Assembly (NCBI GenBank): GCA_021234535.1
Contig: CM037842.1
Coordinates: forward strand, 24,243,106-24,307,105
From: Stichopus chloronotus
Lineage: Eukaryota > Echinodermata > Holothuroidea > Aspidochirotida > Stichopodidae
Reading direction: 5' to 3'
Length of the DNA: 64,000 bases
A program made the translations under genes and the position numbers. The notes beneath the pieces are model-generated. The model did no database searches. It was not told the origin of the DNA and worked only from the letters and a program-made list of their open reading frames with translations. This document shows, in pieces, positions 14,101 to 26,426 of this stretch. How positions within the stretch are numbered: position 1 is the first letter of the stretch; each line of letters opens with the position of its first letter.

Positions 14101-17100
14101 ATATCAATATCAGGAAGTCAAAGAATTGTGATATACTGTATTTGTATTGAAGTTACCAGCCATGAAATCCACAAATAATGATCAAGTAATACAAAATTAT
14201 TGCCCTCAATCTTTCAAGGCTGTTCTTTTGCATTTTAATCTGTCCTCTTGACGGTACCATGGTAGATGTTGTGGGACTTAAGGAAATAGTTATGACCACG
14301 CATCTGCAAAGGAAAAAATATTACCCAGTCATATCATCATAATTCATAGGGAGGCATCTTATTGTGTAACAGTACAACTAAATCGAACAATCAGAATGTC
14401 CCCATGTCCTTGTTATATCTATACTGAAAGAAATTTGCCTGAAATTGTATTATGGATGGTTGCAATTCGTTATGTGAGTTTCATTCACTTTATTCTGCAT
14501 GACTTGTGTGAGTCATAATTTTCTCACTCTAAACATGCTATCTAAAGTACAGACATGTAGTCATACACTACCAGTAGTAGCTGCATTCATTTGAAGGGAA
14601 GTACTGAATGGCAGGTATTAGCCGATATATACTACACCACATGTTAACACTATAAGTGGTACAACAGGCCACGCACTATAAAGGCCACTATTTTCTGGGA
14701 TTCTGTTCTGAAGTTTCTCTTGGGATGTCTTTATACTTCAAGAATTAAGTCATATTATTATGTAATAATATTAATAACATATACTGAAAGGATTTTAATT
14801 CCTAACACTAAACAAAATACAACAGCCAGTACTTGAACATCTCTCATGTACACCCAGCTCTTTCCCACAGAAAAATGTCAGCACAACTGAATTCAAACTG
14901 CTTCCCAAAAAGTACAGACAATAGGAGATCTATATTTGACCCACATGTGGTTAAAAGCAAGTTTCTGTAACATGATCCCAACTAATCCAAGCTCTGTCTG
15001 CAATTTGTTGTGTCCGTGACAGCCTCAGAAGACATCGGAATAAGAAGTAGTTTGTCTATATTTCATGCTCATGTCGGCCTGAGAAATATTTTAATTCCAA
15101 AAGTCATGCCCATGTCAGCCTAAGAAATAAGCTTAGTCCAAATGTCATGCTAATGTCAGCCTCAAGAGCTATGTTGTGCTCATCTTGGTCTAGTGTTTTG
15201 CCTACAACTCTTTAATGTCAGGCACAACCTAGTTTACTGAGCCAGACAGTTCAAAGTAAGCTCATTGTCGGGGCTGACATCCTCATTGTTGGGGCCAACA
15301 TCTACTGTCGGCCTCAGTGTCGGGGTAAAATCAGCTCCTTACAATTTCCTATGTAAAACTAAGGACTGTCACCAAAACCATAGGTCTACACAAAAAATTT
15401 GAGGTCTTGACTATGGTGAAAAAACATGGGTTGTTTTCACTCAATGGCATTTATTGGAGTAAATACAGTAGTTACTGTTGTTGTTGTAGTTGCTGTTTAT
15501 CAGGCTCACATTTGATGATGATTACTGGAGGTATACAGTGACTTTTGGTAAATGTGCCAATTTTGCAAAGTTTTGTGTGCATGCAGTGCATGCTTCCAAA
15601 AAAGGTTCTGGGACACATGCACATCAACGCGCTTGCATAAGTCCCCCAAACTGAGTTGCGCACTGCACATCACGGTGAAGTCCCTCTAATTGAGGTGCAT
15701 GCATAATAGAGAAGTCGTTTTCATTGCCAGTGTGTGCATTTCTTAGAAAGATTCATGTGTATCACAGGTGCAAACTCACCGAGGTGCATGCATCAGAGAA
15801 AAATCTTTGAATCTAGCTGCATGTGTTTGGGGAAGTCTGAACTCACCAGGGATGCATGCGTTATGTAAATTGTGACTGCATGTTTACTGTAAATGCCATA
15901 ACTAATTGATTGGCACAAAGGCTGAAATATCTAACAGCATATACTCTGTTAATTGTAGTCGCTCATTTCTTTGGTTTGCTTTTTATATTTCGCTTACTAG
16001 TCCCTTCCCTTGTAAGTCATCAGCCAAAGGTCAATGCTAGCAAGGTCTTGTAAGGAGATTGCTTTCACAAATGTATGCTGGCAATGGCACCTGGGAGAGA
16101 AATCACACTTACAGTCTGTTGTTTCTTGCTATATCATAGCATGTGTACAAAATATGAAGCTGTAATAGCACAGACTTCAAGAGCTAATAGAGCCACACTG
16201 GTATGTCACCTCTGTAAATAAATTGATCAAAAGTGACAAATGATTTACATCAGTTTTATGTTTGAAATAAATGACAAATAATTCAGCACCGCAAGAAGTT
16301 CGAAGGAACTGTAGACACAACTTTATAACAACCTATTTTTTTTATTGTTGTTTCTCAGTCTAAGCACACTCAATTGTAAACCCTATTGAATGCAATGGAG
16401 GCACAGTTGAATCAAAAAGCATCATTCATCTGCAAGAAGTTAATATGTTAATCAATTGCTACTGTATCAAGTCACATGATATTGAACATATGCCTTTGGA
16501 AATAGGAGTCTAGCTAAAGAACTCAAAGGGAAATAAGGCATATTTCTACAGTTTCAGAAAATTATAGTTAAAACCGGTATTTATGGACACAAAGTGATAG
16601 ATGATTCATACTATTAGATAAAAGAGGGCAACCTTTTTTTAAAAGAATAATGCTCCTTACACAGGGAAATTTAAAGACATGTTTAATAATCTGTTTCACC
16701 CAAACTTTCAGAAATTCCAATGATGCATCTTTTGTAACTTATCTAAGTCCATAAGCTGATGAATATTTGCAGATGCCTATTGGTAAGACAGAATGGTTAT
16801 AACACTGACTGAAAGCTATTTTCTTTACATGACATGATGGTGCATTTGATGCCTTATTTTACTTTAATGCTAAGTAGATGGATCGCATCCTGCTGTAATC
16901 AAAGTAATAATTTTGCACTTTTTAAATTGCATTAAAAAATTCAGACAATTTTACCGATGAAATTGTGTCTAACTCCGGTTAACAACTTTGCACTTCTTAA
17001 ATTGCACTAAATATTTCAGATGATTTACATATAAAATTGAGTCTAACTAGAGTTAATAATTTTGCACTTCTAAAATTGCATTCAGCCCAGTTTACCAATA

Positions 17101-20100
17101 AAATTGGGACTAACTTCAGGAGAAAAATGTCAATGACTGCAAAGTATGTATTAATGATATCACAGTTAAACATCTGACCTATCTTGTATTATTTTGCCTG
17201 ATAATCTGTGTTCAATGCCCTCAGTGCATGACAGCAAATAATGTATATGCCTACACTGACAATATCAACCACTGCCAGTAAGATTTGGTGGTCCTTATAC
17301 TTAAAACCAGATTGCATAAACACCTGCATTCCTCTGTATCCACTTTTAACGACATCAGAAGCATCAGGTAACATTGTTACAGAAATGTATAAAACATTGA
17401 TGATCAATTAAGAGTTCATTTGTTACACATTGACATCAAGTAATCAGGCAGTCTTTGCAGATCAAAGAGATTTTAGTAAATAAATTTATTACAACGCAAA
17501 AACAAGACAGGAGAAAGGGTCAGCGTACAAATCAAACAAGATGATTAAGTCAGCTTATCCCTTTGACATATTAAACATATCAGCAATTTCTTACCATGAA
17601 ATGGTTCCAGTATCTGTTCTTCAGTTTTATCTTCTCCGATTATATTAGATGCACTACACGCTACCACTGATGTATCGTTTGATGATATAAAGACTTCCAT
17701 CTGTTCTCTATAGAGGGAACCATTCAAAAATATCTTGTACCCATTGGCTTCAGGATTGGCTGAACACTTGCAGGAAAGTTTAAATTGATTTTTAGTTGTA
17801 TTGGTGACCAGCAAAGTACAATCCGGTTTATCTGCATTCCCCCAAAAAAAAAAAAAAAATCACTTTTCCAAAACTGATGACAAACTTATTCTCTAAGAAA
17901 TTGCATTGATATGTGTAGAAGATGTATGAGTGATGTATAAAATTCCAACATGTACAAATGACCATAAATTAGGCAGGTGATACATGACTTATTATGTTTT
18001 CTATCTTTTTCAGTCTTACGATAAAGTTTGAATGTACAGTATGCATAACTTAGCTAACTCATGCAGTATGGCAAAACTTTTCAACTTTGAATAACCGACC
18101 AATGTATGGTGTGTTCACTGCAAATCAACAATACATACGTGAGAGGGCATACTAGGCCTACTAATCATCAGTAATAGGTCAGGGTAAGGGTTTCTATCCT
18201 TGATCTGTAAGAATGTAGGCCACTGTACTTACCAACAAGAGGTATGAGTGTATACCCTGTGTCTATCAGCAATAGGATCCTTGTTCACTTAGGTCTCCAC
18301 ACAATAGATGGGGCACAACACAAGACCACAAATCAACAATATGTCAAAGTATAGACTACCTGCATACATACCATCAACACTTTAGTATAAGTGAAGTGTA
18401 CCTAGTATCAGCAAAAGGTATGAGTGTAGAGGTATACTAAATATCAGCAATAGGTATGTGTAGAGACTACCTATCAGCAATCTATAGGGTGTGATTACAT
18501 ACTGCAGATAGATCTGTAATAGTTTGGAGAATACACCACCTACCTCTCAGCTATAGATGTAAGAAAAAATGTATAATATGGCCAAGATTATTTGCTTACT
18601 CTACATCTTACATTGTCAAAAAAAACCCCCAAAAAACAGTGAACATGTCAGGATAATCAAAATCACCATTGTTTGTTTTATGCTATTCTTCTCATCTGTA
18701 CATGCACTAACATGACAAGGGTCCAGCATTGTAAATTAGTATCATGGATGCCTCTGTAGGTTGTCATGGCAAATTAGCAGTGCATATGAGCTTCAAATTA
18801 CATCCCTCATTCACGCACAATGGAATTCTAATCTTGTGACAGGTACAGTTCTTATCTACATGGATTCAATCAGGCTCTAATACAATAAAGGTTTTCATAT
18901 TTGAAATTACTGAGTGGGAAGTCCTGTCACAATGAAAGGTTCAACTTATTGGTTAAGTGCCAAAACTTTTTCTGCATGACAATATATTCCTTCCTGCAAG
19001 CATTGCCATTCTTTGCATATTGTGTGGAAGACTCTTTAAAGCATGTCTCTGTGATAGTGTGTTTACAAAGGGAAGCCTCACAAATAAAACACACAATCAT
19101 CTCAGAGTGAGTTGCTGCAACCCATTATAATAATGAAAACAACCATCCAGTAATGAGTCACACTCCAGTGCACATATCTCATGGCCTCACAGAGCCCATG
19201 TAAAGGGTGTGTGTGCACTGAAGCATGTGGGATATGCAGGCTACACAATGAGTAACAATGTGAAGCTTGGTGGACCTAAGATGATATGAGGTAGGATTTG
19301 TGAGGCTTCCCTTAATGCCTTCATGGAAAAGAAAACCAGAATGCAAAGATGCAATGAGCTTTTGATGAAATCATTACACAGCAATGAGACAATGTTTACC
19401 AGCAAAAATTCTTTAAGATTCAGAATATGACACAGGACCTAAGATACTTCTTGAACACACCAAATGCTAACACCCTGCAACTTTTCTATCTTCATAGGCT
19501 TGGTTCATGGTGGGACAGCAAAGGGCACATCTCCCTTAGTTTTTGTGAGGGTGGAACATCTTCCAAATGTCCCCCCCCCCACTTTTGCAACATGATAAAA
19601 TCTAAAACTGCGTCACTGGTTCAAATACAGAATTTTTTATTTCTACTGTCCACATTGTCAATTTTACTGTGTCATAACTCAAGGTTGTAGCAGCGTCACA
19701 TGTTTTCCGTTAACATTTGTCATTTACAGCATTCCTTGTAACTAATGACATGTCTTCTGCCATGTACACCTTCTACCGTGTAGCAATCTAGTCAACTCAT
19801 GGCATTCCTAAGGCTTGACTATGTATGTATGCAATGCCATATGTCATTACCTGTACCTGCAGTGTTTAGGACCTGAAACAGCTCTTATATGAATATGTAC
19901 TGAGAAAAGTAAAACAATTGTATAACATAGAAAGTGACACTACATTCTAAAAGGTAAATTTGACCAAATACTGAAACATTTGACATATAGACGCCTTAAT
20001 TTTTTTTTCAAAGGGGGTCACACCATCCCCATAGACCCCTCCCCCAGAACTGTGATTCGTACACTGTAAAAAGTCGTGTCCCATTCCTTTTTCGAGATGG

Positions 20101-23100
20101 ACCTAAACTCATGCCTTTCTTCATATGCTGTAGTTTTAATTCTTATATGATTCAACTTCTGTTGACCTCATATGACCTTTGCCATCCACAAAAAGGGCTA
20201 GCTTGTGATCGATGTAACTTACAGCAATCATTTACTAACATGAGATCAGTCCAGCTTGTAATGCTTCTTAAGATATCATATTTACAAGAAGAAAACACAG
20301 TGTCACAATTTGCACAACAGTACACTACCTCAATTATGATTACTTTTGAAACCAGCCCCATCCATTGCTCGTCTCACACCAATACCACTCACAGTTGCTG
20401 TTCTTCTCAAGTTCCAGCATTTTTTTGCCTTCTCCATTTAATTTTTTTCCCTCCTCTTGCCTGGCCACTGGTCATTTTCCCACCCTTTGTTCACTAACCC
20501 ATCCACTAATACCCTGTTTCCTTTTCGTACTTGCATGTCAACACTTTTAGTTTGCTGTACATTTATTCAAGAACGACAAGAAGATGCCGAAATGATAGTA
20601 AAATCAGGCCAACTTATTTTGCATGTATTCCTGCACATCTCATTTTTGCAGTTTGCCAATGGTTTTGTTCTCTCTTTGAAAAAAAAGTGTACATCATGCA
20701 AAGGTACCACAGCAGTAGCATGCATGACACAATAACTGAGTTGACTTCAGCAGCTACCAGCACATAATTTTGAAATAGTTGAATACAACCAAGGTCATGC
20801 CAAATTAGTATCCAAGATGTAACTAAGTGTAACTGAGTGGGCTGGTGTACCTAACCCACTTGCCGTATACCTGTAGGTTCATGATGGACACAAACATGAG
20901 AAGCAAAGATCACTTTACATGCAGCTTTATACCCTACTTTCAACGTCCTGATACATGTTAGTGAAAGAACAAAAGATCTGACAAGCATTACAGCATGAAG
21001 ATTAAGCTTTGCACAATTGTGACACTTTTTACACAATTTTGTATTATCTAGTGTTTTCCCTGGTAACCTGGGTACCTGCCGACATTAACTAATGATCGAG
21101 TAACTGGTTAATTCATTAAGTGAAATACAGATCAACTGTACATTGTGTCAGATTGCTGAATCGCATGTAACATACAGCAAATAATGTGCATTTTACTACT
21201 AAGCGTTTCTATAGACAAAATAAGCTACAAAATTCAATCAGGTTGCTTGAACATCAAAAAAAAAAAAAAAAAAACAGACGCAAAAACTTCCCTCATGGAA
21301 GTTGCTCTATATTCTTGGGAATGATAGGTGGCCCTGAAAATGAGTATGCAAGTGTCCATAGTAATCAAGTAAGATCTCTTCACACCAATTATGATGTACT
21401 GTACAGTGGAAATGCCAATGTTAAAGTGATTGCATGTGAAGACAAGAAAATTATTGAAATTTTATCTCAAAAAGTTAAGGCCTTTCATTGCACCATTCAG
21501 ACAATGTGGGGAAATAAGTAGGTTTCTTGAGGTTAATTCTGCTAATTTGATTTCAAATTCTTCAAACATACACACTTGTCTAGTAGGTTTTTGACACACC
21601 AGTGAGACCTTGTCTAGTAGGTATTTGACACACAAGTGAGGCTGGTGCTGTTGCATGCATATTCATTATGTAGGCAATATAATAAGAACTATTAATTTCC
21701 AAACATGATTCTATTTGTTTTTACTGTTTCATGCTGATCCCGTTGCTATTCAAAGTAGTTACTGTCATTTTCCTTCACTGAAAGACACAGTCTGTCCATG
21801 TACAACCTCTGTATACAGTTAAAAGTAAAGAAAAAGTTAAAGATCAAACAATCTTATCCCTCTCTTTTTTCAGTGTACACAATCATGCAATCACTGTAAT
21901 GATCGATATCACCAACACAACAGTTATGAGTAGAAATTACCCAATTGCAATGTTTCCAAGTCAGTGAAACCACTATCATCATCCAATTTGATTTTTAACC
22001 ATGACGCATGAGAATCTTCTGAAAGAACACAATACCAAAGTTCCTGCCTTGTTTACTTTGCCTTGCCCATATAATAATAATAGTAATAATAGTATACATT
22101 TATTAGGCACCAAATTTCAGAAAGTGTCATCTACTCAACGCGCTGATTGACAAAGGTCAAATGATGGTCAAATAACACGTCACTAAATGTATTAACAGAT
22201 CCACAAAAGAACACAAAGACAACAGTCACAAAAACACTATATTTTACATCATGGCAAGAAACCTGTTTGAAAGTTTTGTCACTCTCTATTTTGTAGAAGA
22301 TAGTGGCCCATCTTTTTCACAATACCTTGACCTCTTTGAATTGTGGACAATAACTACATGCAGTGGGAAACTTTGTTAACTTGTTTAATTCACATTTGTG
22401 TGATACTTGAAATCTTTCACACATGCAGATACAATCATGCAAAAGGCAAGGCAGACAATACAGATATAGATACAGTGACATAATTACCACTGGTAACACA
22501 CAACAAGTGGCCTGTATCATCTTTACTTGATAATTACTACAATATATGCTAGTGATTTATAAATAAATCAGTTAAATCTATACTTACACATGACGTTCAC
22601 AGCAACACTAACACTGATGCTTGGTACAGTCTCCTGTCCACTGGTAACACATGTCACACTTCTATCAACTTTGTTTGGTATGTAGGCCATTGTACTGATT
22701 ATAGTTCTTTGCTGTTCTTGTGACAGGTCAGGGGTGACTCCCGAGGTTTTGCTTTCTCCATTTACCAGCCAAGATAATGACACTGATGGTTTTCCTCCTT
22801 CAGCAACACACTGGATGGAAACCTCTTTTAAAAATTCAACATCTGTGACATCTGTCAAAACCACACCATTCATCTTCAAGTGCACCTTTGGAGGAACTGC
22901 AAAAGAAGGACATACAGCCAAGTATTACATATGAAAGAATCTATCAAAAAAAAAAGAACAAACACATTTAGCTACTTACTTACAAAATAGCCTTTGTAAG
23001 AAGTGTAGTAACAAGTTGGCTTGACATTTCCATCAAAGCAGGACCTTCTTCAGATTTGATATATCTCTCTACGCTGAAGATCCTACTTGGACTGAAACTT

Positions 23101-25979
23101 CAAAACAACTTAAATCTACATATTACAAGTTGGAATTCACACAACCTTATATGCTTAAAATATCAGTCTGATGACATCATCTTGCTGCATCATTGCTGCA
23201 AATTCACACATTCAAATAAAATTTACATGGAAAGAAAAAACATATTTTCTCGTTAATTCTCCTTTAGGAATGAATCCAGCCTTTATTTCTTTATTTTCTT
23301 TCTATTTTATTTTTAGTACTTTATTTCATACATTTGATTAAGACATTATTGGTATCCTGAAAACAAAAACAAAAATTCACTGCAATAAAAAGCAAACATG
23401 AAATTCATTACTACCACATAATTACATGTACCAGTCCATTGCAGGTTGAGACAACTATAGTCCTCACTTTCAGCCTCCAAATTAATGTGTCATTATTAAG
23501 ACTAAACATGGTCTTGTCGTTTGCTTGTATCACAGCTGAGTTCACTACCCTCCCGTGTTTGGGTTCACTCTTAGTCAAAGATACCTGAACTACTTACCCA
23601 GTGTTGGTGTATACATACCCCCTGTAACTGCTTTCACACTTGATCCCAAGCAGTGAATCAGATCCAGATCTGATCCACAGTTTGAGATCAACTCTGTCAT
23701 GTGAAAGAACCCACACTGAAAATTACATACAGAGATAACGATCCACCCACAGGGTAGGTCCATATCTCAAGCAGCGGAGTTCAAAATGTGTGAGTGAAAG
23801 CTCAGTGGATCCTGACGACACGATATGGAGCTGATCAACCTTATACTGTTTTCTGAAGAGAACCCTAAGCTACAAATGTAACATATTACTGTGTCACTGT
23901 CTCTGTATGTTAACATACATTGATGATACAGTATAATTACGTTGCTGACAATACTATGCAGTATTTCACATCACACAATTCTATTGCCAATTCAATTGAC
24001 GTCACACCCTAATTATCTTTGTTGCTCACTTTCATTTTTAATTAAGGCAGAAATTTTCAAGTTGTAAAAAATCTGTGCCATCACTGGGAAGTTTAAGTTT
24101 TCAACTAAGTTTTCAAAGCAGTATAATTGTATGGGATTAATCAAAACTGGTTGTTCTGGGGCCATGTGAAATTTTGAGTTAGCTAACATATACATCATAA
24201 TTCCACAACAAAGGAAAACAAGATTTTTTTTCACCTCCATTATTCTGCAAACAATTCAATTGCATTGCAAGTCTCTCTACCATATCCACCAGTGAATTTT
24301 TCACATGTCCAGTGCTATAATAGTGTCAACTTCAATTGCATGTTGCGCTTCCCATATTTCTATGAAACTGGCAGGGAGGGAGGGGGGTGCAAAAAGTTAT
24401 TGTATCTGATACGTCATCATACATTTCATGCACAAAACTTCCAGTTTACCAATCCTTTGCTCAGGGTCTGATTTACCACAGAATCCAGATCTGATTTTGG
24501 GTGTGAGTGCTTTCATTCTACAAACTTGATCAAGCATTGTGTACTATCAGATCCAGATCTCATTCAAAGACGGAGATCCAGTTTGAAAGCAGTACGTCAT
24601 AACATTCAGTCAAATGACTCACCTTCTACTGATAAGTGTGCTATTAATATTGTGTTGCTTTCTTCTTGGCATGTGTATATACCATCTTTACTGGCATTCA
24701 AAACAGTTAAATTCAATTCAGTTGTGTCTCCATGATTGAGTGAGCTTAGACTGTACTGGCTTCTGTACATATCATACACTCTTAAATTCTGAGCTATAGG
24801 TCTATCACTCTCTTCTGTTGTACCAGCTAACCATACTGTTTGTGATGCATCACTGACATTGCAAGAGAAAGAAGCACTGTCACCACTTGCAATTGTAGCA
24901 CGGGTGGTTTTGGACACATCTGGAAAAAGGACAAAAGAAAGTTATGATTCTGATTATTTTTTGCCAAGAAAAATTTTGAACACTGACCCACCCCAATATA
25001 TTTGCTACATAAGAAACAATAAAGTTCATGATATGTAGGCTACAAGTCCACTAAGGAAACAGACAGATTTGTCCTGACTAAATGCACACATTTTACTCTC
25101 GTAAGTGACATTACTTGATTACGGTTGCCTTGGTTATACTGTATTGCAGAAATTATAAATATACTGCTGTATGCACGTGACTGAACTGTCCCAAAATTTG
25201 ACTAAATCTTGCAAAAACTCTCGACAAAGAAAGCAAGACAACATGGGAAGGAAATGTTATTTGCTTGACTGGCTTCAGTTGTTGCAGAAATTCAAATGGA
25301 GTCAAACATGCATTGCTCATCATGAGGTGCCAATTAACAGGGCAACAAGCTTAGTGTGAGTAGCCCAATTAGTACTGCAACTGGTATTCCTGTCACAACT
25401 ATTTTTGTTTTATATATACATGCACAATACTTACTCCTTTCTTTTAGAGGCATTTGTTTCCTCGTACTGCATGTTCTGATAACACAGGAATTTTTGTATA
25501 CATTAAAATTGCTTGGCACTTTTTTAAGAAATGTACAAAACTGACTAAGTTGCATATAAATACCAACAAAAATGACACTAAAAAAGTGTGCTACTTCCCA
25601 GTCAAGAAACCAATTGGCATGCAAAGTTAAAAACAGCATAAGTTTGGTCCAGAAAATTTCCACAATCTTCTATTAAACATTTAAATACACAGAGACTTAC
25701 AGTAGGTATGAATGATGACATGTGACATACAGTTAGATCTAGTAGACAATTTGGTGCATTAAGTCTTCTAAGTGAAACCCGGTTAGCACTAATAACATCA
25801 TGAAAACAGATTCACTGACAGATTCTGTACAGCATACACTGTGTTAAGTCCTACGTGTATGACATAATGCTCCTGTGCAGTGCTGTATTCACAACTAAGT
25901 CTGGAAGCAACATACCTTGGCTGCTGACAAACTGTGCTGACAAAATTAACAAAAGGATACAAAACAAACATGGATCCAT
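10980..25979 (-). CDS. Gene A: three-Ig-domain type I membrane receptor (five-exon model)
   Basis: Predicted cell-surface receptor of about 360 residues. Coding exons in transcript order are 25979-25916 (signal peptide), 24919-24623 (Ig1), 22896-22588 (Ig2), 17831-17595 (Ig3) and 11155-10980 (transmembrane plus tail). Every junction has GT-AG ends and phase 1, and each Ig exon is divisible by three (297, 309, 237 nt), as is normal for Ig-superfamily genes. The signal, the Ig cysteines and the transmembrane run are all visible. No kinase, ITIM or other signalling domain is seen in the short tail. The last exon either stops at 10980 or splices on at 10983, so a longer tail is possible. The family is clear; the specific orthologue is not recognised. 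It could bind self, matrix or microbial ligands, which cannot be told from sequence. Confidence 0.8.
12880..13170 (+). repeat. Degenerate minisatellite (GCCGACACTGGAG type)
   Basis: About ten imperfect units with the core GCCGACACTGGAG/GCCAACATTGG, spacing roughly 25-35 bp. A related motif on the other strand recurs at 15.05-15.33 kb (CTGTCGGCCTCAGTGTCGG). Confidence 0.65.
15050..15330 (+). repeat. Degenerate minisatellite (TCATGCTCATGTCGGCCT type)
   Basis: Units with TCATGC(T/C)(C/A)ATGTC(G/A)GCCT(G/A/C)A about 50 bp apart, passing into GGGGCTGACATCCTCATTGT-type units. Confidence 0.6.
15680..15860 (+). repeat. Short tandem block with GAGGTGCATGCAT
   Basis: GAGGTGCATGCAT (15695, 15783) and a variant GGGATGCATGC (15848) each precede an A/G-rich stretch, about 65-90 bp apart. 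Confidence 0.5.
16680..16860 (+). repeat. Dispersed repeat, copy 1 (most diverged)
   Basis: ATATTTGCAGATGCCTATTGG, GACAGAATGGTTATAAC and ATGACATGATGGTGCATTTGA line up with the copies at 34.9 and 42.1 kb. Lies in a gene A intron. Confidence 0.45.
16895..17125 (+). repeat. Three tandem copies of a 75-bp unit
   Basis: TAATAATTTTGCACTT...AAATTGCA...CAGA..ATTTAC..AT(A/G)AAATTG...CTAACT repeats at about 16,905, 16,980 and 17,055. Confidence 0.75.
17595..17831 (-). CDS. Gene A exon 4: short Ig domain 3
   Basis: 79 codons, phase 1 at both ends (acceptor GGAATGCAG|AT, donor CATG|GTAAGA). Two Ig-type cysteines are visible (FKLSCKCS and VVACSASN), but the C-strand Trp is replaced (GYKIFLNG). Together with the short length this marks a small C2-like domain. 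The sequon NTT is present. Upstream of the acceptor is a long pyrimidine/T tract (poly-A on the plus strand near 17848-17860). Confidence 0.75.
18160..18560 (+). repeat. Degenerate minisatellite (TATCAGCAATAGGTATGAGTGTAGA type)
   Basis: Units with TCAGCAA(T/A)AGGTATG(A)GTGTA and ACTACCT recur irregularly. Lies in a gene A intron. Confidence 0.6.
19727..20117 (+). repeat. Dispersed repeat, uninterrupted copy
   Basis: AGCATTCCTTGTAACT...CATTACCTGTACCTGCAGTG followed by AAAGGTAAATTTGACCAAATA...CATATAGAC...GGGGGTC...GAGATGGACC. The same two halves occur separated at 26427-26530 and 27950-28160. Confidence 0.65.
22588..22896 (-). CDS. Gene A exon 3: Ig domain 2
   Basis: 103 codons, phase 1 at both ends (acceptor CTTTTGCAG|TT, donor ATGT|GTAAGT). 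It starts PPKVHL, a common Ig entry, then VSIQCVAEGGKPSVSLSWLVNG with the B-strand Cys and C-strand Trp, and SVTCVTSG carries the F-strand Cys. Best described as a C2/I-like domain similar to nectin or CADM-type second domains. Confidence 0.85.
23628..24592. mobile_element. 965-bp inverted-repeat element in gene A intron
   Basis: CTGCTTTCACACTTGATC at 23628 and its inverted, diverged counterpart ending GAAAGCAG at 24592; further matching inside (CAGATCCAGATCTGAT near both ends). Possible TA target duplication. No transposase seen, so a non-autonomous DNA element is likely. Confidence 0.5.
24623..24919 (-). CDS. Gene A exon 2: V-like Ig domain 1
   Basis: 99 codons, phase 1 at both ends (acceptor TTTTTCCAG|AT, donor GAAG|GTGAGT). 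Canonical Ig residues are present: B-strand Cys in SFSCNV, Trp in TVWLAG, and an F-strand DGIYTC motif. The spacing of about 60 residues between the cysteines, and the 99-residue length, suit a V/I-type fold. Several N-glycosylation sequons occur (NVS, NLT, NAS). Its downstream donor lies 30 bp from the end of an inverted-repeat element. Confidence 0.85.
25916..25979 (-). CDS. Gene A exon 1: start codon and signal peptide
   Basis: The exon starts at ATG (25979-25977) and encodes 21 residues: a short polar N-terminus, a hydrophobic core rich in Leu and Ile (FCILLLILSA), and a small-residue end (VSSQ), a textbook secretion signal. It ends CAA G|GTATGT, donor phase 1. This frame differs from the longer open frame over the same bases, which lacks a signal. 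Confidence 0.8.
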
Positions 25980-26426
25980 GGTGAGAAATCTTGTGAATAT
26001 GAAATACCTGAAAGACAGAGAAATAGTGTGATATTATTTTTAGCAGCATACTGTAGTGACACCCCTACAATGATGATGATGGTGGTGATGGTGGTGATCA
26101 TTATTACTATATTGATAGGCCCGTATGTAGCTTTTTCAGTGAGGGGGGGTTCAATTTTACCACAAGTGGAACATTTTACCCAACAATTAGACCAAGTAGT
26201 GCAGAAGACACATGCAAAGAAAGGTTGTATGTTGCTAACGTAGGCCTACTATAATAGGCTGAGCGGAACTCCAGATCTTGTTGGGGGTTCGTCTCGCATT
26301 TGTAAAATTTACAACTTTAACTGTAACCTTATGAACCCAGATGTATACAGATGAAAAGCAACATACATAATTTGAGTACAGGCTGTAGAAGGACTGAGGA
26401 AGGGACTACATGACATTTATCCTTCA

